Made by a program: the position numbers and the translations under genes
The notes under the pieces: model-generated
The model's input: the letters and a program-made list of their open reading frames with translations, nothing else
What the model was told of the DNA's origin: nothing
Database searches by the model: none
In this document: positions 48,436-57,487 of the stretch, piece after piece
Layout of the letters: each line of letters opens with the position of its first letter
How positions within the stretch are numbered: the stretch's first letter is position 1
Assembly: GCA_038040385.1 (NCBI GenBank)
Contig: JBBPII010000022.1
Location: forward strand, 9,374 to 73,373
DNA from: Gilichinskyi gelida
GTDB lineage: Bacteria > Acidobacteriota > Thermoanaerobaculia > Gp7-AA8
DNA length: 64,000 nucleotides
Direction of reading: 5' to 3'

Positions 48436-49867
48436 ACTGATTTTCATCGCCGCGGCGCTCGTCGCGCCGGCGCTCGTCGCCGACACCTATCGCTACACCG
48501 AGAACGTCGATCGGACCATGCCGTATCGCGGCGGCCGCATCGTCATCGACCACAGCTTCGGCCCTCTGGAGATCCGGACCGGCAGCAGCGACACCATCGA
48601 AGTGCACGCCAAGATCCGCTCGTCCGACCCCGACATCGGCCGGCAGATCAGCGTCGAGATCTCGCCCGTCACCGCGTCTGGGGTGACCATCAAGACCCGC
48701 TACCCGAACATCCACATCCACAACGGATCGATCTCCTACTCCGTCGACCTCGACGTGGTCGTACCGGTCAACGCGCCGCTGATGGTGAAGAACAAGTTCG
48801 GGAGCATCGACGCCGTGGGCGTCCGTGCCGCGAGCGAGTTCGTCAACGCCCAGGGCTCCATCGAGGCGCGCGATTTCGCTGGGCGCCAGCGGCTGGAGAA
48901 CTCGTTCGGATCGATCAAGCTGCAGAACAGCGGCGGCGACACCACGCTCATCAACTCCAACGGCTCGGTCACCGCGACGCACGTGGAGGGGAGCCTCTCG
49001 GTCATCAACCGCTTCGGTTCGGTCGAGGTGCGCGATGTGAAGTCGCTCTCGGTGCGCAACGCGAACGGCTCGGTCGACGTGCGCGACGTCGCCGGCGCGG
49101 CAACGATCATCGACTCCTTCGCCAGCGTGTCGGTGCAGAACGTCGGCGGCGATCTCGACCTCAACAATCAGAACGGGCGGGTGGAGGTGCGCGACGTCCG
49201 CGGCAATGCCGTCATCCGCAATTCGTTCGCTTCGACGGAGTTCACCACCATCGGCCGGAACCTGACCATCAGCTCGAACAACGGGAGCGTGCGGGGCAGC
49301 GGCGTCGGAGGCAGCGCGACCATCACCGCCAGCTTCGCCTCCATCGAGGTCCGCGACATCGGCGGCCCGACCAAGATCACCAACAACAACGGCAACGTCA
49401 CCGCCACGGACATCCGCAACGACCTGACGGTCGACACCCGCTTCGGCCTCCTGCGCGCGGAGCGCATCCGCGGCTCGCTCGACGCCGAGAACGGCAACGG
49501 CGGGGTGACGGCCAGCGACATCGGCGGCAATGCCCGCGTCCGCACCAGCTTCGCCTCGGTGTTCCTCAAGGGGGTGGCCGGCACGGTGACGGTCGACAAC
49601 TCGAACGGATCCATCGCCGTCGCAGGCCTCCGCGGCGCGTGCAACGACATCAGTCTCAAGACCAGCTTCGCCTCGATCAAGCTCGGCGTGCCCGCCGCCG
49701 GCGGTTACAACGTCGACGCAAAGACCAGCTTCGGCTCGATCACCACCGACGTCCCCATCCTGGTCACCCAGAAGAGCGAGGGTTCGCTGGTGGGGACGAT
49801 CAACAACGGCGGCTGCCGGATGACGCTGGTGGACAACAACGGGAACATCACGATCGGGCGGGAGTGA
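48419..49867 (+). CDS. Exported beta-solenoid (DUF4097-type) protein
   Basis: A 482-residue secreted protein (signal MLRINRLIFIAAALVAPALVA). After an N-terminal domain (~25-130), it consists of some 15 short repeats of ~20-22 residues in the form NSFGSI/KL.., NANGSVDVRDV, DSFASVSVQNV, NNNGNVTATDI. They alternate between S-F-(G/A)-S and N-G-(S/N)-V cores and fit a parallel beta-solenoid as in DUF4097 proteins. Located in an ECF sigma/anti-sigma operon, it is a likely envelope-stress or surface protein. DUF4097 family members have unknown roles. Confidence 0.82.
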   Translation: MLRINRLIFIAAALVAPALVADTYRYTENVDRTMPYRGGRIVIDHSFGPLEIRTGSSDTIEVHAKIRSSDPDIGRQISVEISPVTASGVTIKTRYPNIHIHNGSISYSVDLDVVVPVNAPLMVKNKFGSIDAVGVRAASEFVNAQGSIEARDFAGRQRLENSFGSIKLQNSGGDTTLINSNGSVTATHVEGSLSVINRFGSVEVRDVKSLSVRNANGSVDVRDVAGAATIIDSFASVSVQNVGGDLDLNNQNGRVEVRDVRGNAVIRNSFASTEFTTIGRNLTISSNNGSVRGSGVGGSATITASFASIEVRDIGGPTKITNNNGNVTATDIRNDLTVDTRFGLLRAERIRGSLDAENGNGGVTASDIGGNARVRTSFASVFLKGVAGTVTVDNSNGSIAVAGLRGACNDISLKTSFASIKLGVPAAGGYNVDAKTSFGSITTDVPILVTQKSEGSLVGTINNGGCRMTLVDNNGNITIGRE

Positions 49868-49916
49868 GGGGGGAAGCGGGGAAGCGATCTTGTGGCGACA
49901 TGAATGTAGTCGCTCA

Positions 49917-50390
49917 TCATCGACTACCGGGAGCACCATGTTGCATGTTCGCCTCATACTCAGCTCTGGTACCGACAAAAAATCGTATTCGGTCGCGTTG
50001 CGACTCATGCTTGGGGCCGACGCCGTCGCTGCCGTAGTACTCCACATTCCAAATCATGGAGTGACGATCGGTCGGCGCGTGGGGTAAACGCAGACGCGTA
50101 TTGGCTTTCACGTAATAGTACTCTTCCCGACCCACGCCGAACGCAATTGAAGAGCTCGTGCACAAGATCCCGCTGGACGGAATGACGAATATCGTTTCAC
50201 TCGACGTTCGCCGCAGTGGTGCGCAACCTGGCCGCTTCGCACGGATTTCGATCCATCCTCGGTATCCGTCGGGAATCTCGTAAACTTCTGGAGGCTTCGA
50301 CTCGCAGGCCACCACCGATGCCAGGATCAGCAATAGCGTCGAGGCACGGCGCCTCGACCCATGCTGTTCGGAGCCAATTGCTAATGACAC
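49917..50390 (-). CDS. Lipoprotein downstream of the Rhs gene, candidate immunity protein
   Basis: A 157-residue lipoprotein with lipobox LASVVACES. The mature part contains YEIPDGYRGWIEIRAKRPGC, IFVIPSSGILCTSSSIAFG, REEYYYVKANTRLRLPHAP and IRFFVGTRAEYEAN, resembling DUF6843 lipoproteins. The GTG start at 50390 overlaps the last 10 bases of the upstream Rhs gene, so translation is likely coupled. Such an arrangement is typical of immunity genes behind polymorphic toxins, but no immunity activity is known for this family. Confidence 0.65.
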   Translation of the reverse strand: MSLAIGSEQHGSRRRASTLLLILASVVACESKPPEVYEIPDGYRGWIEIRAKRPGCAPLRRTSSETIFVIPSSGILCTSSSIAFGVGREEYYYVKANTRLRLPHAPTDRHSMIWNVEYYGSDGVGPKHESQRDRIRFFVGTRAEYEANMQHGAPGSR

Positions 50391-52003
50391 GTCCAGTTAC
50401 CGTTGGAATCTTTGCATTGCTTGTCGATCAACTTTTTTCCGAAGATGCCGAGCCCCAGCCAAAGACGCGATTCGTTACCGCGATAAATGGAAAACGTTTG
50501 TTGCCCGACCGACGCATTGATTTCCATGGCCGGAAACGACGATCGCTGTCCGAATACGTCGATCTGCGTCCCGTCGGAATTCACGAAAATATTGACAGTC
50601 GATCTGATACCTCCTCGGCCGGTCAAGAACAGCGCCGCCTGAGGTAATCCAAGTGACGGAGGAACCGGCTCCGGTTCATTTTGTGTGGCGGTGATCAATA
50701 CACCCCATCCAGGAATTCGAGACACACTCACAGCCATCGACTTTCCGTCTGTACGGCCGAAAGAGCCGAACCAGGCATTATAGCTGGCGCCGATCCGAGG
50801 CTCGTCTATCGCGAGCAATCCATCGGAGTCGATTGCCGCATCGGTCTCTATGCGAATTGTCCGTTCGGTACGCACCGAGGCGTTGGGGGAAAGTGAGAAC
50901 GTACGACCATCACCAATATTGAGACCGTGCGGCAATTGGACCGACCCGGCAGGTATGAAGTGGCGGATCTTGAATTCGAGCTCCTTGTTGCCATCCAGAT
51001 CGACCATACGCACGGGATTATTGCGTGCGTAGGGGTAGCGGTTCCACGATTGCGGTGCATTCAGATCTCCAGGATGCGCGTCAACCGATAAGAAACGTCC
51101 CAACGTGGCCATCTCGTACCGCGCGTGCATCATGTCCAGGGTGTGCGGGTCGTTCCCCAGCACGTCCCGCTCGTGACCGGTGAATTTCATCAGCTCTTCG
51201 GTCGGTTCGTGCGGCGTGAGCATCAACTCCGCGCCGAACGGATAGTACGCGTGGCCGCCGATCCGTAGCCCTGCGCCGTTGCTCACCACGCGCGGCGTGC
51301 CCAGGTGATCGAGATGATAATGCTGCACGACGTTGCCGCTCGCCCCGGGCGTCACGGAGGCCAGCAGCAGCCCGTCGCGCCAGACGTAGTCCTTCGCCCA
51401 CTGCCGGTTCGACGTCGGCAAGCCGCTCACCTCGTAGCTGGTGAACTCGCGCAGCACCTTCTGATCGAGCCCCCGCACCGTCCACGTCCAACTCAGACCG
51501 TTCCTGGTCGCGATCCGCTCATCGTCCGCCGTGTAGATGTACTGACGGTCGTCGGTCGTGATCGCCCGCGCCAGCATACTGGCACCGTCGTAGCTGTACG
51601 TGGCACTGTCGATGCGCGTGAGGTTGCCGGCGTCGTCGTACAGCGGGTTGTGGTTGCTGATGTGGTTGGTCGCCGCATTCACCGTCAGCGCCGGCGACAG
51701 CTCGCAGCCGCCGAGGCAACCCACCGACCCCGCTTGGCGGAATACGTTGGTCCGGTTTCCGAATGGATCGTACTCGTAGTACTGACGGCTCATCTGGCCG
51801 GTCCGCTGCACATCGGCCGTCCCGTTCACCAACCGCCCGAGCTCGTCGTAGACATACGTATCCGCGCCGATGGTCTTGATGTTTCCCGCTGCGTCGTACT
51901 GGTATGTGCCGGAGCACCAATTCGCCGGTCCGGGCGGCGGGCACTGCGCGAACGCCGACGAGGCGGGAATCGCGAGCGCCATGAGGAGAAGTGTCGCGCG
52001 CAT
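50381..52003 (-). CDS. Secreted Rhs-core protein with variable C-terminal domain
   Basis: A 540-residue protein with signal MRATLLLMALAIPASSAFAQ. Residues 30-225 carry YD repeats (YQYDAAGNIKTI, YDELGRLVNG, YEYDPFGNRT). The Rhs core at 228-338 contains HYHLDHLGTPRVVSN, YYPFGAEL, GRFLSVDAHPGD and NRYPYARNNPVRMVDLDG. After this boundary the 202-residue C-terminus (339-540) is unrelated to Rhs and begins FKIRHFIPAGSVQLPHG, GDGRTFSLSP, a pattern like DUF3238. In polymorphic-toxin systems this position holds the effector. It is the second of a split two-protein Rhs system. Confidence 0.82.
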   Translation of the reverse strand: MRATLLLMALAIPASSAFAQCPPPGPANWCSGTYQYDAAGNIKTIGADTYVYDELGRLVNGTADVQRTGQMSRQYYEYDPFGNRTNVFRQAGSVGCLGGCELSPALTVNAATNHISNHNPLYDDAGNLTRIDSATYSYDGASMLARAITTDDRQYIYTADDERIATRNGLSWTWTVRGLDQKVLREFTSYEVSGLPTSNRQWAKDYVWRDGLLLASVTPGASGNVVQHYHLDHLGTPRVVSNGAGLRIGGHAYYPFGAELMLTPHEPTEELMKFTGHERDVLGNDPHTLDMMHARYEMATLGRFLSVDAHPGDLNAPQSWNRYPYARNNPVRMVDLDGNKELEFKIRHFIPAGSVQLPHGLNIGDGRTFSLSPNASVRTERTIRIETDAAIDSDGLLAIDEPRIGASYNAWFGSFGRTDGKSMAVSVSRIPGWGVLITATQNEPEPVPPSLGLPQAALFLTGRGGIRSTVNIFVNSDGTQIDVFGQRSSFPAMEINASVGQQTFSIYRGNESRLWLGLGIFGKKLIDKQCKDSNGNWTCH

Positions 52004-52005
52004 AG

Positions 52006-55000
52006 CTATTTCACCCCCTCTCGGATCTGCTGCACCTGGTACCCTCGGATGACTCCGTTCGTCGCCGGCGTTTCGCCGCTGTAACTCACGCCATGGCCGA
52101 GGAGAATGACCGCCGCCTCGTCGAGCCGCTGCCTGGCCGTCGTGTTGTGCGACGCGAAGATGGAGCCCGTCAACGGCGGATAGGACGGCCCCCAGGCAGG
52201 TGTAAGACCGGCGGCGCTCCGGACCGCGTCAATTGCTTGCTGGAGCTGCGACATGTGCACACCTCTGATCGCAGTCACTCCGGAGCTGATCGGATCGTCG
52301 GTGAACAGCGCCGTGGCCACGGTGGCGTAATCGCGGGCGCTGGGATCGGACATCGTATCTACGCCGCCGAACGTGGCGCCGCTTCGCACGCGATAAAGGT
52401 ATGTCACGGGCGCAGTCGCGCCGAAGCTGTCCGACGAGGACGTGCTCGCGACGCGAGGTCCCACCGGCACATAACTGCCGTTGATCGACGTCGCGCGCTC
52501 CACCTGATACCAACCGGCGCCTTGCACGCTGTTCCAATGCAGCGACACCTGAAGCGTGCTGCCGGTGATCGTGGTCGCCGAGAAACCGGTCGGCGCATCG
52601 AGACGGACCGTCACGGTCGCCGAACCGCTGCTCGTTCCGGAGCAGTTCGCATCGCTGATGCTCGTGATCGTGTATGTCGTGGTCGAGGCAGGCGTTGCCG
52701 GCCGGGTGACCGTCGTCGTGGTAATACCCGGTTGTGAGTAACCGTCCGACCATGTCAGCGACCACGGTGGCGTCCCGGTCAATACGGCCTGAATCTGTGC
52801 GGAGTTGCCCGGCGTCACAGTGCCGCCGCCGCTTACGGTTGCAGTCGGCGCCGGGCAACTGACCGTCACGGTCGCCGATCCGCTGCTCGTTCCCGAGCAG
52901 CTCGCATCGCTGACGCTGGCGATGAAATACGTCGTCGTGCTTGCAGGCGTCACTCGCCGGTTGAACGTGCTCACCGTCTGCCCGTTTTGGACGTAACCGT
53001 CCGACCACGTGATGTTCCACGGCCCGGTGCCGGTCAGAGTCACTGGGATATCGAAGTAGCCGCCGGGAGGAATCGTCCCTCCCGAGCCAACGGTAGCCGT
53101 TGGCGCATTGCAGCTCTGGAACCCGGTGAACCTGATCATGCTGGGACGAGACAGTCCGTTCGGATCGGGATCATAGCTGTCGGTAATCGGAGCGGCCGTG
53201 CCATGAACAATCTGATAAATGGAAGAATCGGGGCCATAAGTGATCGATGTCGCGTAGGGCGGTGCGGCGGTGAGGAAGCCCCTCGTGCGCGTGTAGGCGA
53301 CGGGTCCGGGGGGGGAACCGCCGCATGGCGCCGTCGCGTCGCAGCCGGGATAATCGATCTGCTTAACATCGCCCAATTGGTCGTACGTGAAACTCTGTGT
53401 AAACGATTGGAGGGCGGCACCGTTCGCGCTCTGCACGATCGTCTGCCGTTCCGAGGGCCGGCCGAAGCTGTTCGCGTACTTGTATGTCTCGCTCACCGTG
53501 ACGTCGCCGGTAGACGGATGGTTGTAGCGGACGGCCTGCACGAGCTTTCCCTTGTTCAGTTCGGAGCCGGTATTCGTCGCGGCATACGTGTATCGCTTCA
53601 ACGGTCGCTGCAGGACGCCGGAGTCATCGACGGCCGTCAGGCGTTCGGCCGAATCGTAAGTCAGCGACAGATCGAAGAGACCGCCGTCTGATCCGGTGAC
53701 TTGTCGTCTAGCGTGACCACGGGGATCGAAGCTCGGATAGGGGTACCGCACCGTGGCGTAGCCGTTCACCCCCAGCTCCGGATGCTGTTCCCATGTGAGA
53801 AATCCCCGAAGATCGTAGTTGAATGTCCGAGTCTGCGTTCCCGTGGTTACCGTTCGGAGGTGGCCTCCGACATCATAGGTATAGTTTGTGGTGTTCTCTC
53901 GCGCCGTTCCGAGCGCCTCGGTGACCGCAGTCAGCCGGCCGTGTTGATCGTACGTCTCGACGGTGGTTACGCAGGGATCCGCGTCACCCGTCGCGGTGCA
54001 GGGGCTGCCGCTTCCGAGGCCCAGGCCATGGTTTTTTCGCCGCTCCCGGACTCCCTTGTATGTGAAAAGCGTGGTCTTGCTATCCGGAGCGGTGATCGTA
54101 ACCGGGCGACTAAACGGGTCGTAGACATTGATGGTTTTGTGCGCCGCGATGAGCGGCCCGGCCGGCGGATTGCTGCCCGTCGGCTCCGGCTGTGACTTCC
54201 AGAAAACGCGTCCCAGTTCATCGAACGCAGTCTCCGTGGCGGACCATGCGCTCGGACCGAGTTGACTCTCGCGTTGAAGCCGCCCGTGACCATCGTAGAC
54301 GTATTGGGTCCGCAGCGTGTCGGCTCCCGCCGTCGTCGCGACGTCGACTTTCGCCGGCGTCCAGCTCGAGCCGACGGTGCCGGAGGCAACGGTGTAGGTG
54401 TACGCGGTGACGACGCCGCTGGGACTGGTCACCGTTTCGAGTCGCGCCGGCTTCGCGGAGTAATCGTAGCTGGTTGAAACACCCGCGGAATCACGCGATT
54501 TCGTGACCACTCCGGTAGAGGGATCTATGTCCCGATCGAGGGAGAGGAAGCTCAGCTGTGCGCCGGTGACGCGATCGTAGAAGCGCGACGAGGCGACGAT
54601 GCCGCCGGTGTAGTGGCTCAACCCGCCCGGATCGAGGTACTGGTAAGTGTTTTCCGCCTTGTACCACGGACTGGCGGGAAGGGGGATGCTGCAGAGACTG
54701 GAGCCCGTATCGAGCGATTGCATATCGGCGCCGTAGTCGGCAGCGAACTGGAGGTCACCGTTGTTCGTATACGAGAATACGCGGAGGACGTCGTTGAAGG
54801 CCGGCGTCTGCCCTGCCAACACCCGATCACGGAGGACGACGCCGGTGTTCGGATCGAAGCAGAATTGCTTGCGGGCTGTAACGCCCCCTTCGGAGCGGGT
54901 AGTCTCGGCATATGTATTCAGCAGCCACGGCCTCAGCGGGCTCCCGGTCAAATCTGTGGTACTCCAGGAAGGGTATTGCACTGTGGCAGTCACCGGCTGG

Positions 55001-56754
55001 CTGCCGGAGAAGTTGCTTTCGAGCGCCGTCGTGCGGAATTGTCCGAGCTCGTTGGGATTGCTGTAGGTGATCTGGGTGTAACAGTCGCTGCCACACGTGG
55101 GCTGCAAGGTGGCGTCATTACGATCGTTCTTGTACAGAGTACGAGAGGACACGAGCTGAGTCTCGTCGATGGGATGACCGCCATCGCCGTTGTGAATGAG
55201 GACGAGGCCCTCGTACTTTTCATACGTGGCCGTAAGCAGCTCGCCCGCCGCGCAGTTTCCCGAAGCGTCGCAATTCCCATAGACCTCCTTGGCGAGGAGT
55301 CGTGTCGCAGTTTGCGCGCCGTCATTCGATCCGTCGACGTCGCCGCCATAGCTGACGTTCGCGATGTACGCCGGCCCTTTTCGGACACTCTCGGGAGGAA
55401 CGCCGATCGCCCCCCCGTGACCGTAGGCTTGCAAGCCCGTGCCGGGAAGCCACAGCGAGCTGGGGATGGTGAAAGACACTTCCGCCTGGTCGCTGAAGGT
55501 GCTGAAGTAGTGATCCGTACGCACGCGGTGATTGCTGGCGTCGACGGGGGCGACAACCGATGTTCGCGACCAATAGATCGGGCCTGTAGGCGCGGGTATG
55601 GGCGGTGGGCCACCGAAATTGCAGGGGTCGCTGTCGGCATATTGAACGGCGACGGTCGGACCGATCGACTGAATGTAATTCCAGGTACGAACGCCGGAGC
55701 CATCACTGATCGTTCGTGTGCCGATGCCGGTGGATGATGCGATGGAGCACGGCGTACTCTGCGGAACGAAGTAATACGGCGCATACGCGTAGGACACCGT
55801 TCCGCCGGTCGGAAGCCTCATCGTCGTGAGCGGCGCGGGGTAAGTATTGCAGACGTGGAAGCCGTCGCAGTACGTGAACCCGTACTGACTGCCGTCGGGC
55901 AGCGAAATGCCGGTCAGCAGCGGTACGGCGCCGTTGGCAGGGGTGATTCCCAGAGAATAGGGAACGGAAATTCCGCCATATCCCTGGAGATACAACGAGG
56001 TAACGGTTTGACCCTTGCTCCATCCGCCGCTCATGCCCGCATGATTTTCAAGGCCTACCACATGCAATCGACCGACGCTATCGCGAATCGTCCAACTGAG
56101 CTCTCTCCCCGACGAATCATACGCGTAAACGATTTCCACCCAATTGCCGAACCGGTCGCGCATCTGCTTCAGGCGCCAGACGGATTGCTCGATCGCAAAC
56201 TTGTGCACCTCGCCGGATCCGAATTCGACATCGCGTGTGCCGTCGGCATTGAGCAGCATTCGCATCCCGTCACGCGTATTGACTTGCGCCGCGGCCGTCG
56301 AGCTCACGCCGAGAGCGTGCTCATCGCCGGCGGGGCCCTCGTACACCCAGGAGGTGTCGTTCCTCGAGTCGTGCGCGCGGTAAACGCCGGCGTAGTAAGG
56401 CGGCAGAAGGCGCCCCAGCGATAGACGCCATCCAAGTCCGGCGTTCGAACCGAGATTCGGAAAAATGATCGTGCAGTTCGATTGTGGAGCGTTCGCGCAC
56501 TCCCACGTCTCGTAATCCCACACCTTCGCGTTGTACGTCAGCGTGAACTGATACGAAAGATGCGAGCTGACCGAGTATCTCGGGCCGATCGGGAGCGAGA
56601 TGACGGTGTTGCCGTTGAAGAGATTCACGGAGTCGATGTTGCTGAAGTCGTACAGCTTCTCCGGATGAAAGCCGAGCTCGTCGGGAGGGGTCTTTTGAGC
56701 GAGAGCCGAAAGTGCGACGACTGAAAGCAGTGCGGCAGCAAATAGGTTTCGCAT
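52006..56754 (-). CDS. Large secreted YD-repeat (Rhs shell) protein with Ig, Fn3 and tail domains
   Basis: A 1582-residue exported protein (signal MRNLFAAALLSVVALSALAQ). The N-terminal half resembles the TcB/Rhs N-terminal domain (NLFNGNTVISLPIG, LSYQFTLTYNAKVW, NLGSNAGLGWRLSLGRL), followed by many YD repeats. Two bacterial Ig-like repeats (~1225-1385: GPWNITWSDGYVQNG and PPWSLTWSDGYSQPG), a fibronectin-type domain (APTGFSATTITGSTLQVSLHW), and a C-terminal acidobacterial tail module (VTAIRGVHMSQLQQAIDAVR) follow. It has no core cleavage motif; that lies in the next gene two bases downstream. The pair likely assembles a closed toxin shell. Confidence 0.82.
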   Translation of the reverse strand: MRNLFAAALLSVVALSALAQKTPPDELGFHPEKLYDFSNIDSVNLFNGNTVISLPIGPRYSVSSHLSYQFTLTYNAKVWDYETWECANAPQSNCTIIFPNLGSNAGLGWRLSLGRLLPPYYAGVYRAHDSRNDTSWVYEGPAGDEHALGVSSTAAAQVNTRDGMRMLLNADGTRDVEFGSGEVHKFAIEQSVWRLKQMRDRFGNWVEIVYAYDSSGRELSWTIRDSVGRLHVVGLENHAGMSGGWSKGQTVTSLYLQGYGGISVPYSLGITPANGAVPLLTGISLPDGSQYGFTYCDGFHVCNTYPAPLTTMRLPTGGTVSYAYAPYYFVPQSTPCSIASSTGIGTRTISDGSGVRTWNYIQSIGPTVAVQYADSDPCNFGGPPPIPAPTGPIYWSRTSVVAPVDASNHRVRTDHYFSTFSDQAEVSFTIPSSLWLPGTGLQAYGHGGAIGVPPESVRKGPAYIANVSYGGDVDGSNDGAQTATRLLAKEVYGNCDASGNCAAGELLTATYEKYEGLVLIHNGDGGHPIDETQLVSSRTLYKNDRNDATLQPTCGSDCYTQITYSNPNELGQFRTTALESNFSGSQPVTATVQYPSWSTTDLTGSPLRPWLLNTYAETTRSEGGVTARKQFCFDPNTGVVLRDRVLAGQTPAFNDVLRVFSYTNNGDLQFAADYGADMQSLDTGSSLCSIPLPASPWYKAENTYQYLDPGGLSHYTGGIVASSRFYDRVTGAQLSFLSLDRDIDPSTGVVTKSRDSAGVSTSYDYSAKPARLETVTSPSGVVTAYTYTVASGTVGSSWTPAKVDVATTAGADTLRTQYVYDGHGRLQRESQLGPSAWSATETAFDELGRVFWKSQPEPTGSNPPAGPLIAAHKTINVYDPFSRPVTITAPDSKTTLFTYKGVRERRKNHGLGLGSGSPCTATGDADPCVTTVETYDQHGRLTAVTEALGTARENTTNYTYDVGGHLRTVTTGTQTRTFNYDLRGFLTWEQHPELGVNGYATVRYPYPSFDPRGHARRQVTGSDGGLFDLSLTYDSAERLTAVDDSGVLQRPLKRYTYAATNTGSELNKGKLVQAVRYNHPSTGDVTVSETYKYANSFGRPSERQTIVQSANGAALQSFTQSFTYDQLGDVKQIDYPGCDATAPCGGSPPGPVAYTRTRGFLTAAPPYATSITYGPDSSIYQIVHGTAAPITDSYDPDPNGLSRPSMIRFTGFQSCNAPTATVGSGGTIPPGGYFDIPVTLTGTGPWNITWSDGYVQNGQTVSTFNRRVTPASTTTYFIASVSDASCSGTSSGSATVTVSCPAPTATVSGGGTVTPGNSAQIQAVLTGTPPWSLTWSDGYSQPGITTTTVTRPATPASTTTYTITSISDANCSGTSSGSATVTVRLDAPTGFSATTITGSTLQVSLHWNSVQGAGWYQVERATSINGSYVPVGPRVASTSSSDSFGATAPVTYLYRVRSGATFGGVDTMSDPSARDYATVATALFTDDPISSGVTAIRGVHMSQLQQAIDAVRSAAGLTPAWGPSYPPLTGSIFASHNTTARQRLDEAAVILLGHGVSYSGETPATNGVIRGYQVQQIREGVK

Positions 56755-56762
56755 CGCGTTTC

Positions 56763-57416
56763 CTAATTCTCCACACGCATGATAAACACGTCGAGATGGG
56801 CGGGGTCGATGGCGACGATCGTGTCGCCCTTCTTGACATGCTTCGGCCCCTTCTCTTTTCCCTGTACCGCGACGGTGTCATTGAAATCAATCTTTACGTG
56901 GCCGTTGGCAATCCCGTCTCGATCGTCTGGCTTGCCGTCGAACGTCGTGGTGAGCCATGCTCCAACACCCGGACGGACCAACAGCAGCGAGATCCGCGGC
57001 AATTCGACGGCCATGGCAGCAAGCTCTCCCTCGATGTCCTTGCGCAGAGCATCCGGCCCGGCACTCCGCACGATGAACGGATATTCTGCCCGCGCCCCGG
57101 TGGCCACCTCGCCCGAGTCCGGATTGACGGCAGCCCACACCGACCAGAGCGGAATGCCGTCAGCGGGCGCGTGACGAATGACTCCGTCGTGATCGTCATC
57201 TCGTAAGACGATCGCTTCGGGCTTCACGCTGATGCTTCGCGCCTGCGGGACGCGAGAGCAGGAGAACAAGACCATCGCCGTGCCGCCGGGAATGTTCGAG
57301 ATCGTCACCGCCTGACGGTCGACTGCGATCCTCAGCGCGGCCGCCGGTGCGGCGAACTGTCGCGGACACACGAGGAAGAAGGAGATGAGCGCCAAAACCG
57401 CTGTTGACCTGTTCAT
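56763..57416 (-). CDS. Secreted protein upstream of the Rhs genes
   Basis: A 217-residue protein with a signal (MNRSTAVLALISFFLVCPRQFA). The mature part is beta-rich: ALRIAVDRQAVTISNIPGG, AMVLFSCSRVPQARSIS, VLRDDDHDGVIRH and a C-terminal HVKIDFNDTVAVQGKEKG, VKKGDTIVAIDPAHLDVFIM. No family is recognised. It ends 8 bp before the YD-repeat gene, so it is probably the first gene of the Rhs operon and might assist export or folding of the large protein. Confidence 0.6.
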   Translation of the reverse strand: MNRSTAVLALISFFLVCPRQFAAPAAALRIAVDRQAVTISNIPGGTAMVLFSCSRVPQARSISVKPEAIVLRDDDHDGVIRHAPADGIPLWSVWAAVNPDSGEVATGARAEYPFIVRSAGPDALRKDIEGELAAMAVELPRISLLLVRPGVGAWLTTTFDGKPDDRDGIANGHVKIDFNDTVAVQGKEKGPKHVKKGDTIVAIDPAHLDVFIMRVEN

Positions 57417-57487
57417 TTGTATGCTCCGATTACTGACCAACGGACCGCCGATGCGAATGGGGTGATCTGCCTGTTGCATGGCTCCGT

